This document shows, in pieces, positions 24,234-33,971 of a stretch of DNA of 64,000 nt. Origin of the DNA: Caproiciproducens galactitolivorans. GTDB lineage: Bacteria; Bacillota; Clostridia; Oscillospirales; Acutalibacteraceae. The notes under the pieces were generated by a model. It searched no databases, was not told where the DNA came from, and saw nothing but the letters and a program-made list of their open reading frames with translations. Numbering within the stretch: position 1 is the first letter of the stretch; each line of letters starts with the position of its first letter. The stretch is from NCBI RefSeq assembly GCF_026672255.1, contig NZ_JAPOHA010000001.1, positions 280,893-344,892 on the forward strand. The letters are read 5' to 3'. Made by a program: the position numbers and the translations under genes.

Positions 24234-24271
24234 TCCTATAAAATCAGTAATATTATTTGGAGGGTGCTGGA

Positions 24272-25285
24272 ATGGGCGAGGCCATTATCGAAATACGGGC
24301 GCTTAGCAAATCTTTCCGCACAAAAGATACGGAAGTAACCGCCCTGCGGGATATTAACCTGACAATTGAAAAGGGCGAGATTTTCGGAATTATCGGCATG
24401 AGCGGCGCTGGTAAGAGCACGCTTGTACGTTGTATCAATATGCTTGAAAAGCCTACAGAAGGTACGGTTTTGTTCGACGGCCGCGATATGGCGAAGTTAT
24501 CCGACCGGGAACTGCGGGAAGTCCGGCATTCCATGGGAATGATTTTTCAGCAGTTCAATCTTTTAATGCAGCGCACGGCGGAAAGCAACATTTGTTTCCC
24601 GCTGGAGCTCGCCGGAATGGATAAGGCTTCCGCAAAGAAGCGCGCGAAAGAGCTTCTGGAACTGGTCGGGCTTGCAGATAAAGCCAAGGCGTATCCGTCC
24701 CAGCTTTCGGGCGGGCAGAAACAGCGCGTCGCCATTGCACGCGCACTCGCTACGAATCCGAAAGTGCTTCTCTGCGACGAAGCCACCAGCGCGCTTGACC
24801 CGACAACCACCACGTCGATTCTGGCATTGTTAAAGGATATCAATCAGCGGCTGGGCATTACGATTATTATTATTACACATCAAATGAGCGTAATCGAGGA
24901 AATCTGCAACCGCGTTGCGATTATCAACGAAAGCCAGATTGCCGAGTCCGGCACGGTGGAAGATATTTTCTATAAACCGAAAACCGAAATCGCGCAGAAA
25001 CTGGTCTATCCTTCCGGAAAACCGACGGAACAATTTATCAGCAAGCGATGCATGCGCATTGTGTTTGACGGAAATTCTTCGTTTGAGCCGGTTATTGCAA
25101 ATATGGTGCTTGAATGCAAGGCTCCCGTGAACATCATGTATGCAGATACAAAAAATATAGACGGCAAAGCGTTTGGCCAAATGGTGGTCCAGCTGCCGCA
25201 GGATGAAGCTCTGGCGCAGAAAATGTTTGCCTATGTCCGCGCAAGAGGATTATCCGCTGAGGAGGTGAACGGTTATGTGGGATGA
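24272..25285 (+). CDS. metN: methionine ABC transporter, ATP-binding protein
   Basis: The 337-residue ATPase has Walker A GMSGAGKST (about residues 41-49), signature LSGGQKQR, Walker B LLCDEATSALD and the H-loop THQMS. After the ATPase domain there is a NIL domain (from about residue 260), which in MetN binds methionine and shuts the transporter down when the cell is replete. ATG 24272 follows GGAGGG. It overlaps metI by 11 bases. Confidence 0.93.
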   Translation: MGEAIIEIRALSKSFRTKDTEVTALRDINLTIEKGEIFGIIGMSGAGKSTLVRCINMLEKPTEGTVLFDGRDMAKLSDRELREVRHSMGMIFQQFNLLMQRTAESNICFPLELAGMDKASAKKRAKELLELVGLADKAKAYPSQLSGGQKQRVAIARALATNPKVLLCDEATSALDPTTTTSILALLKDINQRLGITIIIITHQMSVIEEICNRVAIINESQIAESGTVEDIFYKPKTEIAQKLVYPSGKPTEQFISKRCMRIVFDGNSSFEPVIANMVLECKAPVNIMYADTKNIDGKAFGQMVVQLPQDEALAQKMFAYVRARGLSAEEVNGYVG

Positions 25286-25931
25286 GGCAACGCTGAATTT
25301 ACTGATACAGGGTGTTGGTGAAACCCTGTATATGACGCTTGTTTCCACCTTGTTCGCTTATATCATCGGGCTGCCGCTGGGCATCCTGCTTGTAACAAGC
25401 GCAAAGGACGGGATCCGCCCGTGCCCATGGCTGTTTAAAACGTTGGACGTTATTGTGAATCTGACCCGTTCCATACCGTTCCTGATCCTTCTCGTAGCCA
25501 TCATTCCTTTTACACGGCTCGTTGTCGGAACATCCATCGGCTCAACCGCAACCATTGTTCCGCTGACTTTATCCGCGGCGCCGTTCGTCGCCCGGCTGGT
25601 CGAGTCTTCGATTAAGGAAGTCGATGTCGGCGTAATCGAGGCCGCCCAGTCCATGGGCGCTTCCAATATGCAGATTATCTGGAAGGTCATGCTTCCGGAA
25701 GCCAAACCGTCCCTGATTGTCGGCTGTGCAATCGCAACCACAACCATCCTCGGCTATTCGGCGATGGCCGGCTTTGTGGGCGGCGGCGGACTTGGCGCGA
25801 TTGCAACCAATTACGGATTCTATCGTTATCAGTATGATGTTATGCTGGTTACCGTAATCCTTTTGGTGCTGATCGTACAGGTGCTTCAGGGAATCGGAAT
25901 GAAAGCGGCAGGATTCAGCAATAAGAGATAA
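25275..25931 (+). CDS. metI: methionine ABC transporter, permease
   Basis: The 218-residue permease has five membrane segments and the EAA loop (EAAQSMGASNMQIIWKVMLPEAKP) that docks on the ATPase. It overlaps metN and has a GAGGAGGTGA ribosome site inside the metN end. With MetN and MetQ it imports D/L-methionine. Confidence 0.93.
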   Translation: MWDEATLNLLIQGVGETLYMTLVSTLFAYIIGLPLGILLVTSAKDGIRPCPWLFKTLDVIVNLTRSIPFLILLVAIIPFTRLVVGTSIGSTATIVPLTLSAAPFVARLVESSIKEVDVGVIEAAQSMGASNMQIIWKVMLPEAKPSLIVGCAIATTTILGYSAMAGFVGGGGLGAIATNYGFYRYQYDVMLVTVILLVLIVQVLQGIGMKAAGFSNKR

Positions 25932-25959
25932 TCATTCTATATTATTGGAGGGAAAATTC

Positions 25960-26793
25960 ATGAAAAGAATCGTATCGATTTTATTAATAGCGGCTCTTTC
26001 CCTGTCGGTGTTTGCCGGCTGCGCAAAATCCGGCCAAACTTCTTCTGCGGGGACATCCGCGGGAAACAAAAAAATTGTAATAGGCGCTTCTCCCACACCC
26101 CATGAGCTCATTTTGAAGGAAGCGGCGAAACTGTTAAAGCAAAAGGGCTATGACCTTGAGGTGAAGGAATTTAACGATTACGTTTTGCCCAATACCGCGC
26201 TGGTAAGCAAGGAACTGGACGCGAACTATTTCCAGCATGTAACCTATCTGGAGGATTACAATAAGAAAAACGGAACCGATCTTGTTTCCGCCGGGTCCAT
26301 CCACTATGAACCGTTCGGAATTTATGCGGGAAGAACTAAAGCCCTGGCCGATTTAAAAGACGGCGCGACGGTTTCCGTTCCGAATGATACATCCAATGAA
26401 GCGAGGGCCCTTCTTCTTTTGCAGTCGCAGGGGTTAATTAAACTGAAAGAAGGCGCCGGAATCGACGCGACCCAGAAAGATATCGTCGAGAACAAAAAGA
26501 ATCTGAAATTTACGGAAATTGAGGCCGCCCAGCTTGTACGTTCCCTACCGGATGTCGACCTGGCCGTTATTAACGGAAACTATGCATTGCAGGGCAACCT
26601 GAAGGTTTCCGATGCACTTGCCGTGGAGAAAGACGATTCGATCGCCGCGGAAAAATATGCAAACGTGATCGCCGTGCGCAAAGGCGATGAAAACCGGGAA
26701 GAGATTAAAGCATTGGTTGAGGTACTGAAAAGCGACGAAATGAAAACCTTTATTAAAAATACCTTTAACGGTGCGGTCGTACCTGTAAAATAA
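25960..26793 (+). CDS. metQ: methionine-binding lipoprotein (NlpA family)
   Basis: The 277-residue protein has a signal peptide with lipobox FAGC (Cys21) and the NlpA/MetQ domain (IGASPTPHE, EFNDYVLPN, NYFQHVTYLE). It presents methionine to MetNI outside the membrane. ATG 25960 follows GGAGGG; an upstream TTG in frame overlaps that site. A strong terminator follows, closing metNIQ. Confidence 0.93.
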   Translation: MKRIVSILLIAALSLSVFAGCAKSGQTSSAGTSAGNKKIVIGASPTPHELILKEAAKLLKQKGYDLEVKEFNDYVLPNTALVSKELDANYFQHVTYLEDYNKKNGTDLVSAGSIHYEPFGIYAGRTKALADLKDGATVSVPNDTSNEARALLLLQSQGLIKLKEGAGIDATQKDIVENKKNLKFTEIEAAQLVRSLPDVDLAVINGNYALQGNLKVSDALAVEKDDSIAAEKYANVIAVRKGDENREEIKALVEVLKSDEMKTFIKNTFNGAVVPVK

Positions 26794-26805
26794 GAAACGA
26801 AAGTG

Positions 26806-26845
26806 AACACCCGTGCCGGACAGCATTCCTGCACGGGTGTTTTTA
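26806..26845 (+). terminator. terminator of metNIQ
   Basis: An 11-bp perfect stem (26806-26816 with 26831-26841) is followed by TTTTT. Confidence 0.88.
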
Positions 26846-26847
26846 CG

Positions 26848-26876
26848 TTGAAATCAACCCTGTATTTTGCTACAAT
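26848..26876 (+). promoter_or_regulatory. promoter of corA
   Basis: TTGAAA (26848-26853) and TACAAT (26871-26876) with a 17-base spacer lie 25 bases before the corA start, just after the metNIQ terminator. Confidence 0.7.
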
Positions 26877-26901
26877 AAGGGAATCTTATGACGAGGTGTT
26901 C

Positions 26902-27810
26902 ATGATGAAATGCTATAAAATCGAAAATGATATGCTTACGGAAGAAGGCGCTCAGCCGTTTCAAAACAATACCGTCTGTTTCTGCACGCCGAATGAACTT
27001 CGGGGCGGAATAAAGGTGGCTCCGCACACCATCGATGAGTGTACCCGTCCCGGTCCGGCCAAGCTGGAAGCCTACGACGGTTATGATTTCATTCTTCTCA
27101 ACCTGATTGACTGTAAAGAGCAGCGTGTTGCAAAAAGAATCGGCATTTACATTATGCCGGATAAGCTTATTTTTACCTGTGCGCATTCTGCAAAAACCGT
27201 ACAGGATGTTCTGGAGGCTTTATCATCCTGCCGAACCGCCAACCTGTCCCCGGAACGTGTGCTGTATGCTTTTTTCAATTATCTGACAACCAAAGATTCC
27301 GGGAAACTGGAAGACTTTGAGGAAGAAATCTCCGCACTTGAAGAACAGATTATGGAAAACAAGGAAGGAAATTATATTAAGGAAATCGCAGCAATGCGCA
27401 AAAAGCTGATGTTTTTTAAGAAATACTACGAGCAGCTTCTGGATATCGCGGAAAGTATTGAAGAAAATACGAACGAGCTGTTTTCTAACAGCGTGCTGCG
27501 CTATTTCCGGATGTTTACCGCGCGGCTTGAACGGCTGAACCGCAGCGTCCTGAATTTACGCGATTACATAACGCAGGTTCGGGAAGCGTATCAGTCCCAG
27601 GTGGATATCGGCTTGAACGAAATTATGAAACTGTTTACGGTGATTACCGCCATTTTTCTGCCGCTGACCCTTTTGGTGGGATGGTATGGAATGAATTTTA
27701 AAAATATGCCGGAGCTGCAGTGGCCGTATGGCTATGCTTTTGCGGTGGGCCTTTCCGTTTTGATTGTTATCATCAGTGTCCTCTTTTTCAAAAAGAAAAA
27801 GATATTGTAA
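26902..27810 (+). CDS. corA: CorA family magnesium/divalent cation transporter
   Basis: The 302-residue protein has a cytoplasmic N-terminal domain, a long charged helix (about residues 130-220) and two C-terminal membrane segments with the family's YGMNF motif between them, followed by a basic KKKK tail. It would form a pentameric channel for Mg or other divalent cations. Two adjacent ATG codons (26902 and 26905) are possible starts after GAGG at 26893-26896. It is its own transcription unit. Confidence 0.9.
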   Translation: MMKCYKIENDMLTEEGAQPFQNNTVCFCTPNELRGGIKVAPHTIDECTRPGPAKLEAYDGYDFILLNLIDCKEQRVAKRIGIYIMPDKLIFTCAHSAKTVQDVLEALSSCRTANLSPERVLYAFFNYLTTKDSGKLEDFEEEISALEEQIMENKEGNYIKEIAAMRKKLMFFKKYYEQLLDIAESIEENTNELFSNSVLRYFRMFTARLERLNRSVLNLRDYITQVREAYQSQVDIGLNEIMKLFTVITAIFLPLTLLVGWYGMNFKNMPELQWPYGYAFAVGLSVLIVIISVLFFKKKKIL

Positions 27811-27971
27811 TAGAAAACAGATTATCGACTGCTTTTTCATAAAATACTGGAATTATTTCGTCTTATGCACTATAATAAGAAAGCTTAGGAAACAAGGAAA
27901 TATTTTCCTGTATTATAAAAAACGCATCTCTGGTGATATTGCACAATAAATTTCGGAAGCCATAAATTATC

Positions 27972-28000
27972 TTGACATTTCCATAGCCCGGTAGTAAAAT
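27972..28000 (+). promoter_or_regulatory. promoter of the nucleoside salvage operon
   Basis: A perfect TTGACA (27972-27977) and TAAAAT (27995-28000) are spaced by 17 bases, upstream of the LacI-family gene. Confidence 0.8.
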
Positions 28001-28009
28001 GAAATCAGC

Positions 28010-28025
28010 TTGAAACCGGTTTCAA
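28010..28025 (+). promoter_or_regulatory. LacI-family operator
   Basis: TTGAAACCGGTTTCAA is a perfect 16-bp palindrome with the central CG of LacI/GalR operators. It lies 9 bases after the -10 box, at the expected transcription start, so binding there would block initiation. The adjacent LacI-family gene is the likely binder, implying autoregulation. Confidence 0.8.
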
Positions 28026-28066
28026 AATAATTGATGCATATTTAGGGAAGGCTATGGTGATAAAGT

Positions 28067-29065
28067 TTGGCTCAGATCGGCGATGTGGCAAAATTGGCGG
28101 GCGTATCTTCGGCAACCGTATCGCGTGTGATCAACGGATCTGCCAAAGTAAACGAAGAAAAAGTCAAACGTGTAATGGAAGCGATTGAAGTAACCGGTTT
28201 CAAACCGAATGAGATTGCGCGTTCACTGTACAAAAAATCTTCACGGATTATCGGATATATCGTACCAAGCATTTTAAACATTTTTTTGAATGAAATCGGG
28301 CGGGCAATTGAGGACGAGGCCTTTCAGAACGGATATAAAATGATCCTCTGCAACTCCGATGAAAACCCGAAAAAAGAGGCGGCCTATATTCAGATGCTGA
28401 CCGCCATGAATGCCGACGGAATTATTATTACGGCAAACAACGACAATCTGGATGAGGAAATCCGGAACTGCCCGCTCCCGATCGTCGTACTGGACAAAGA
28501 AGCCAGCAGCCGTTATACCGCCGTGGTGCAGTCCGACAATTACTCCGGGGGGCGAATTTCCACCGAACACCTTCTGGAATGCGGATGCAGACACCCCGTT
28601 CTGATGCGCGGCCCGCAAAAGTATTCGAGCGGCCGGCAGCGTTTTCTCGGCTATGTGGACGTATGCAATGAGCATGGAATCCAGCCGCTGTTTATCGACA
28701 GCCAGTTCAGCTCCAATGACGGGCTCCGGTGTACGCAGGAACTTTTGGAGCGGTTCCCGTATGCGGACGGTATCCTGGCGGTCAACGATATGACGGTTCT
28801 GTCCATCTATAAGGTGCTGTCCGCACGGGGCAGAAGAGTTCCGGAAGATATCATGATCGTCGGTTACGACGGTGTGGAGCTGGGCGGCCTGATGAATCCC
28901 GCGCTGACAACCGTCATGCAGCCGATCGAGGAAATCGGAAGGCTTTCCGCGAAAATCATCATCGATCAGGTGGAGGACAAAAATCCGGACTGCCGGGAAA
29001 ATATCCTTCCGGTTCAGCTGAAGGTAAGGCAGACAACCAGATCGCAGGCAGGGAATGAAGCTTAA
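28067..29065 (+). CDS. LacI family transcriptional regulator of nucleoside genes
   Basis: The 332-residue protein starts with a LacI helix-turn-helix (IGDVAKLAGVSSATVSRVIN) and hinge helix, then a periplasmic-binding-protein-like effector domain. The start appears to be TTG 28067 with GGTGAT upstream; an ATG at 28054 is out of frame. Its position ahead of deoB, a nucleoside phosphorylase and a nucleoside importer suggests that a nucleoside or pentose phosphate is the effector. A palindromic operator overlaps its own promoter region. Confidence 0.88.
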   Translation: MAQIGDVAKLAGVSSATVSRVINGSAKVNEEKVKRVMEAIEVTGFKPNEIARSLYKKSSRIIGYIVPSILNIFLNEIGRAIEDEAFQNGYKMILCNSDENPKKEAAYIQMLTAMNADGIIITANNDNLDEEIRNCPLPIVVLDKEASSRYTAVVQSDNYSGGRISTEHLLECGCRHPVLMRGPQKYSSGRQRFLGYVDVCNEHGIQPLFIDSQFSSNDGLRCTQELLERFPYADGILAVNDMTVLSIYKVLSARGRRVPEDIMIVGYDGVELGGLMNPALTTVMQPIEEIGRLSAKIIIDQVEDKNPDCRENILPVQLKVRQTTRSQAGNEA

Positions 29066-29120
29066 ATTGCCGGAACGAAAACGAAGGTTTCCTATTTTTA
29101 AATAAAAGGGATGGCAGTAT

Positions 29121-30290
29121 ATGAGTAAACGTATTTTTTTAATCGTACTGGACAGTGTCGGAATCGGCGAAGAACCGGATGCCGCACAATACGGGGACGA
29201 AGGCAGCAACACGCTTGCCGCCGCCGCTACAAGCAGTTCTTTTGCGATGCCCAATATGCAGAAGCTTGGGCTGTTTAATATTGACGGCGTTACCTGCCGA
29301 CCAAAGGCGGAACATCCGGCCGCCGCGTTCGCCCGCATGCAGGAAGTTTCGAAAGGAAAGGACACGACGATCGGCCATTGGGAAATTGCGGGAATCAATT
29401 CCCCCAAACCGCTTCCGACCTATCCGAACGGTTTCCCCGATGACGTAATTCGTGCTTTTGAGGAGAAGACAGGCAGAAAGGCCATTTGCAACAAGCCGTA
29501 TTCCGGTACCCAGGTTATTTTGGATTATGGCAGGGAACATGCACAAACGGGTGCCCTGATTGTTTATACCTCGGCGGACAGCGTTTTCCAGATCGCCGCG
29601 AATGAAGCGATCGTTCCGGTTGAAGAACTTTACCGTTACTGCCGGATCGCGAGGGATCTGCTGACCGGCGAACACGGCGTAGGCAGAGTAATCGCAAGGC
29701 CGTTTGTCGGCACTTACCCCGATTATACCCGCACGACAAACCGCCACGACTTTTCCCTTCTCCCCCCGAAAACCACCATGCTCGATCAGCTTTTGGAGAA
29801 AAAGTATGATGTGATTGCGGTTGGAAAAATTAATGATATCTTTGCCGGCAAAGGAATCAGCCGCTTTATGCGCACCAAAGGAAACGCCGAGGGCATTGAG
29901 CGCACCATTGAACTGACGAAAGAGGATTTCAACGGACTTTGTTTTGTGAATCTTGTTGATTTTGATATGCTGTATGGCCACCGCAACGATGTGGAAGGCT
30001 ACGCGAAAGCGCTGACCTATTTTGATCAGAAGCTTCCGGAAATTTTGAACGGCCTGCGTGACGACGATCTGCTAATGATTACGGCGGATCACGGCTGCGA
30101 CCCGATTACGCCGTCCACCGACCATTCGCGGGAATACACGCCGTGGATTATTTACGGAAAGAACGTAAAGCCCGGTGTAAACCTCGGCACCCTTCCGACC
30201 TTTGCCGATATTGCGGCGACCGTTTTGGAGTATTTTAATGTTGAACAGAAAGTGACGGGTACGTCGCAGTTAAGGAATATTTTAAAATAA
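29121..30290 (+). CDS. deoB: phosphopentomutase
   Basis: The 389-residue protein has the alkaline-phosphatase-superfamily metal sites of DeoB: the N-terminal [11 protein letters not shown], the threonine in [11 protein letters not shown], and the late TADHGCDP and [10 protein letters not shown] segments that ligate two Mn ions. It interconverts (deoxy)ribose-1- and 5-phosphate, linking nucleoside phosphorylases to DeoC. The next gene begins 19 bases later. Confidence 0.95.
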   Translation: MSKRIFLIVLDSVGIGEEPDAAQYGDEGSNTLAAAATSSSFAMPNMQKLGLFNIDGVTCRPKAEHPAAAFARMQEVSKGKDTTIGHWEIAGINSPKPLPTYPNGFPDDVIRAFEEKTGRKAICNKPYSGTQVILDYGREHAQTGALIVYTSADSVFQIAANEAIVPVEELYRYCRIARDLLTGEHGVGRVIARPFVGTYPDYTRTTNRHDFSLLPPKTTMLDQLLEKKYDVIAVGKINDIFAGKGISRFMRTKGNAEGIERTIELTKEDFNGLCFVNLVDFDMLYGHRNDVEGYAKALTYFDQKLPEILNGLRDDDLLMITADHGCDPITPSTDHSREYTPWIIYGKNVKPGVNLGTLPTFADIAATVLEYFNVEQKVTGTSQLRNILK

Positions 30291-30309
30291 GAGCAGGAGG
30301 AATATTCAA

Positions 30310-31020
30310 ATGTCCAATACACCTACACCCCATAACGCGGCAAAAGAAGGGGAAATTGCCAAAACGGTTTTAATGCCGGGCGATCCGCTGCGGGCGAAAT
30401 TTATAGCGGATACATTCCTGACCGATGTTATATGTTTCAATACGGTCCGCAATATGCTGGGGTTTACCGGAACCTATAAGGGCAAACGCGTGTCCGTTAT
30501 GGGCGGCGGAATGGGAATGCCTTCCGTAGGCATTTATACTTACGAGTTGTTTCACTTTTACGATGTGGAGAATATTATCCGGATCGGCTCGGCCGGAGGA
30601 ATCGCGGAGAATGTGCATGTGCGCGATGTAGTGATCGGCATGGGCGCCTGTACCGATTCAAACTATGCTTCCCAGTATCACCTTCCGGGTACGTTTGCGC
30701 CGATCGCGAGTTATGACCTCCTCAGCCGGGCGGTAAACGAGGCGGAAAGGCTGAACATCCGGACGAAGGTCGGCAATATCCTTTCTTCCGATGTGTTCTA
30801 CGGAGACGACGGGGACGCGCTGGCAAAATGGAAGAAGATGGGCGTCCTTGCGGTGGAAATGGAAGCTGCCGCCCTGTATATGAACGCGGCCCGCGCCGGG
30901 AAAAACGCTCTTTGCATGCTCACAATTTCCGACTGCCCGTTTACCGGGGAAGCTCTCCCCGCCGAAGAACGCCAGACCAGCTTTACGCAGATGATGGAAA
31001 TCGCGCTGTCTCTTGCCTGA
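30310..31020 (+). CDS. deoD: purine-nucleoside phosphorylase (DeoD type)
   Basis: The 236-residue protein begins with the DeoD pattern [25 protein letters not shown], has the GSAGG loop and the [10 protein letters not shown] substrate motif, and ends with SDCPFTGE where Asp is the catalytic acid. The size matches the hexameric bacterial enzyme. It cleaves purine (deoxy)nucleosides with phosphate. AGGAGG precedes the ATG. It lies between deoB and the nucleoside importer. Confidence 0.93.
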   Translation: MSNTPTPHNAAKEGEIAKTVLMPGDPLRAKFIADTFLTDVICFNTVRNMLGFTGTYKGKRVSVMGGGMGMPSVGIYTYELFHFYDVENIIRIGSAGGIAENVHVRDVVIGMGACTDSNYASQYHLPGTFAPIASYDLLSRAVNEAERLNIRTKVGNILSSDVFYGDDGDALAKWKKMGVLAVEMEAAALYMNAARAGKNALCMLTISDCPFTGEALPAEERQTSFTQMMEIALSLA

Positions 31021-31030
31021 TGATGTGGGT

Positions 31031-31050
31031 AATATCACGTTTGTGATATT
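31031..31050 (+). repeat. small inverted repeat after deoD
   Basis: AATATCAC and GTGATATT form an 8-bp stem with a GTTT loop. There is no T-tract, so it could be an mRNA-stabilising hairpin, a weak terminator or a protein-binding site. The rest of this 219-base spacer shows no clear promoter. Confidence 0.35.
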
Positions 31051-31239
31051 CTATATATCCCAAGGCCTCATTTAAAAAACCAGAGAACCTGCTTTTTTCA
31101 GTAAAATTGCGTCATTCAGGTTCAAATGCCTGCGTACGGCAGTATTCTTCCGCATCTGCCTTGTCTGGAACAATTTTATCTCGAAATGCGCGCTTTTTGT
31201 TTATTAAATAGGGCCTGACTAAAAACAGGAGGAAAAATT

Positions 31240-32337
31240 ATGAAGAAGATTGTAGCATTTTTTCTTGCAGTAATGATGACGGCGTCTGTAACCGCGTGCG
31301 GTTCAAGCTCAACGACATCCAGCACCGCTCCCGCCGCCAGCACTGCGGAGAGCAAAGCGGAAAGCCAGGCGGCTTCCACCGCGGCAAAATCGGATTTTAA
31401 AATTGCGATGGTTACGGATACCGGCGGTGTAAACGACCAGTCCTTTAACCAGTCGTCCTGGGAAGGCCTTCAGAAGCTGTCCAAGGATTTGGGTGTTACG
31501 GTAAAGTACACGGAATCCAAACAGCCTTCCGATTACACCACAAACCTTGATAAGGCTGCCGACGACGGCAACAACCTGATCTGGGGCATCGGCTTTGCTA
31601 TGGCCGACGCGGTAACAAACGCGGCAAAACAGAATCCGGATATCAGCTATGCGATCGTTGATAATTCCTACGGCGACAAAACGCCTTCCAATGTAACGGG
31701 CGTTATGTTCCGCGCGCAGGAGCCTTCCTTCCTCGTTGGCTACATTGCGGCGAAAACCACAAAGACCGGCAAGGTCGGTTTCGTAGGCGGCCAGACCAGT
31801 GACATCATCAGCCAGTTTGAATACGGTTACAAGGCCGGTGTTGCCTACGCCGCCAAAGAGATGAAAAAGAACATTACGGTCGACGCCCAGTACGCGGAAA
31901 GCTTCAATGACGCCGCAAAGGGCAAGGCGATTGCATCAAAGATGTTTAACAATGGCTGCGATATCGTATTCCATGCAGCCGGCGGTGTTGGCGTAGGCGT
32001 TATTGCAGCCGCAAAGGAAGCCAACAAATTTGCGATCGGTGTAGACCGTGACCAGGCTTATCTTGCGCCGAAGAATGTTCTCACCTCTGCTTTAAAGCTT
32101 GTAAACAAAGCAGTTGAACTCGTTTCCAAGGAAGCAGTCGACGGCAAACAGATTGGCGGCAAGACCTATAACTATGGCTTAGCGGAAAACGCTGTCGGAA
32201 TTCCGGAAGAGCATACGCTCATGGGCGACGACACTTACAATGCCGCAATTGCACTCGAAAGCAAAATCAAAGACAAGACAATCACTCCTCCGGCAAACAA
32301 GGACGAATATAATAAATTTGTAGCCGGCCTTAAATAA
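31240..32337 (+). CDS. BMP family nucleoside-binding lipoprotein
   Basis: The 365-residue protein has a signal peptide with lipobox VTACG (Cys20), a Ser/Ala-rich linker (residues 22-48) and a BMP/Med-type binding domain starting FKIAMVTDTGGVNDQSFN. Such proteins (BmpA, PnrA, YufN) deliver purine nucleosides to ABC importers. It precedes the ATPase and two permeases of that importer. AGGAGG lies before the ATG. A GC-rich hairpin after the gene could keep its mRNA more abundant than the rest. Confidence 0.9.
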   Translation: MKKIVAFFLAVMMTASVTACGSSSTTSSTAPAASTAESKAESQAASTAAKSDFKIAMVTDTGGVNDQSFNQSSWEGLQKLSKDLGVTVKYTESKQPSDYTTNLDKAADDGNNLIWGIGFAMADAVTNAAKQNPDISYAIVDNSYGDKTPSNVTGVMFRAQEPSFLVGYIAAKTTKTGKVGFVGGQTSDIISQFEYGYKAGVAYAAKEMKKNITVDAQYAESFNDAAKGKAIASKMFNNGCDIVFHAAGGVGVGVIAAAKEANKFAIGVDRDQAYLAPKNVLTSALKLVNKAVELVSKEAVDGKQIGGKTYNYGLAENAVGIPEEHTLMGDDTYNAAIALESKIKDKTITPPANKDEYNKFVAGLK

Positions 32338-32362
32338 TTTAATTTCTTTCCGTTTCTTAAAC

Positions 32363-32392
32363 CAGCGGGGCGCGTTTTCAGCCGCCCCGCTG
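32363..32392 (+). repeat. GC-rich intercistronic hairpin
   Basis: A perfect 10-bp GC-rich stem (32363-32372 with 32383-32392) without a following T-tract sits between the binding-protein gene and the ATPase gene. This is the position where mRNA-stabilising or attenuating hairpins often raise binding-protein levels over those of the transporter. Confidence 0.6.
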
Positions 32393-32429
32393 TGTCTAAA
32401 GAGATATTAACAGGCAGGGGGTCTATTAG

Positions 32430-33971
32430 ATGGAAGTCAGCAGCGAATATGCGGTGCAGATGCACGGTATTACAAAGATGTTCGGTTCTTTTTGCGCCCT
32501 GAATAATGTCCATCTCGACGTTAAGAAGGGAACAATCCACGCGATCCTAGGCGAAAACGGCGCGGGAAAAAGTACGCTGATGAACGTGCTTTACGGTTTG
32601 TATCAGGCGGATGCCGGTGAACTCTTTTTAAACGGTGAAAAAGTAAACATTAAAAACCCGAATATTGCGATCAAACATGGGATTGGGATGGTTCATCAGC
32701 ACTTCATGCTGGTTGAAAATTTTACGGTAACGCAGAACATCATTCTGGGAAATGAGGTAACAAATCAGTTCGGCACATTAAATATGAAAAAAGCACGTGA
32801 GGAAATTCTCAAAATCGTCGAGAAATACGGGCTTGAAGTAGACCCGGATGCAAAAATAGAGGATATTTCCGTTGGTATGCAGCAGCGTGTTGAAATATTA
32901 AAAGCTCTTTATCGCGGGGTTGACCTGCTGATTTTGGACGAGCCTACCGCGGTACTGACTCCGCAGGAAATAGACGACCTGATTCAGATTATGCACAATC
33001 TGGTTTCGGACGGGAAAACGATTGTCATCATTACCCATAAACTGAAAGAAATCAAGGCTTCGTCCGATGTCTGTACCATTATCCGCCGCGGCGAGTATGT
33101 TGATACGGTTCCTGTCGCGGATGTGGACGAGGAGGAACTGGCGACAAAGATGGTCGGGCACGCCGTTCAGCTTGTCGTTGAAAAAACACCCGCCAACCCG
33201 GGCGACGTGGTTTTCGAAATCGATAACCTGACGGTGAAAGATGAACGAAAGCTGGACGCGGTGAAAAATTTGTCGCTGAAAGTACGAAAAGGGGAAATTG
33301 TCGGCATTGCCGGAATCGACGGAAACGGTCAGAAAGAACTTGTGGAGGCTATCACGAGCCTTACAAAGGCGGAAAGCGGCACCATTAAAATAAACGGGGC
33401 CGAAATCCAGAATACGACGCCGCGCAATGTAATCGACCATAAAATTTCAACGATTCATGAAGATCGCCAGAAACGCGGTCTGGTTCTGCCGTTTACCGTT
33501 GCGGAAAACATGGTCATTGAAAAATACCGCGAGCAGCCGTACAGCAAGGGCGGAATGCTCAACAGCAGCGAGATTCTCGCGTTTACAAAAGGCCTTATCA
33601 AGGATTATGATATCCGTCCGGAAGACTGCGAAAATCAGGCGGCAAGAGGTCTTTCCGGCGGAAACCAGCAAAAGGTGATTATCGCGAGGGAGATTTCCAA
33701 TGAGCCTGATCTGCTGATCGCCGTTCAGCCTACCCGCGGCCTTGACGTGGGCGCGATTGAGTACGTACATAAGACGCTGATTCGCGAACGCGATAAGGGC
33801 AAAGCTATTCTGCTGATCTCCCTGGAACTCGACGAAGTCATGAATGTGGCCGATACGATTGACGTGATCTATGCGGGCACCATCGTTTCCAGTTTTAAAC
33901 AGGGCGAGGTCGACGAAAATACGATCGGACTACTGATGGCGGGAGGCAAAATAAATGAAAACGTTGGTTAA
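32430..33971 (+). CDS. nucleoside ABC transporter, double ATP-binding protein
   Basis: The 513-residue protein carries two ATPase domains. The first has GENGAGKST, the ISVGMQQR signature and LLILDEPTAVL; the second has GIDGNGQKE, LSGGNQQK and a Walker B-like region LLIAVQPTRGLDVG where the glutamate position is Gln, as is usual in the sugar/nucleoside (RbsA/YufO) class. It overlaps the permease gene by 17 bases. Confidence 0.92.
   Translation: MEVSSEYAVQMHGITKMFGSFCALNNVHLDVKKGTIHAILGENGAGKSTLMNVLYGLYQADAGELFLNGEKVNIKNPNIAIKHGIGMVHQHFMLVENFTVTQNIILGNEVTNQFGTLNMKKAREEILKIVEKYGLEVDPDAKIEDISVGMQQRVEILKALYRGVDLLILDEPTAVLTPQEIDDLIQIMHNLVSDGKTIVIITHKLKEIKASSDVCTIIRRGEYVDTVPVADVDEEELATKMVGHAVQLVVEKTPANPGDVVFEIDNLTVKDERKLDAVKNLSLKVRKGEIVGIAGIDGNGQKELVEAITSLTKAESGTIKINGAEIQNTTPRNVIDHKISTIHEDRQKRGLVLPFTVAENMVIEKYREQPYSKGGMLNSSEILAFTKGLIKDYDIRPEDCENQAARGLSGGNQQKVIIAREISNEPDLLIAVQPTRGLDVGAIEYVHKTLIRERDKGKAILLISLELDEVMNVADTIDVIYAGTIVSSFKQGEVDENTIGLLMAGGKINENVG

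Noticed and set aside
24191..24271. S-box (SAM) riboswitch before metN
   Set aside because: Only about 38 bases separate the -10 box from the start codon, too little for the fold.
28274..29981. Long minus-strand frames across the LacI and deoB genes
   Set aside because: They are shadows of well-supported plus-strand genes.
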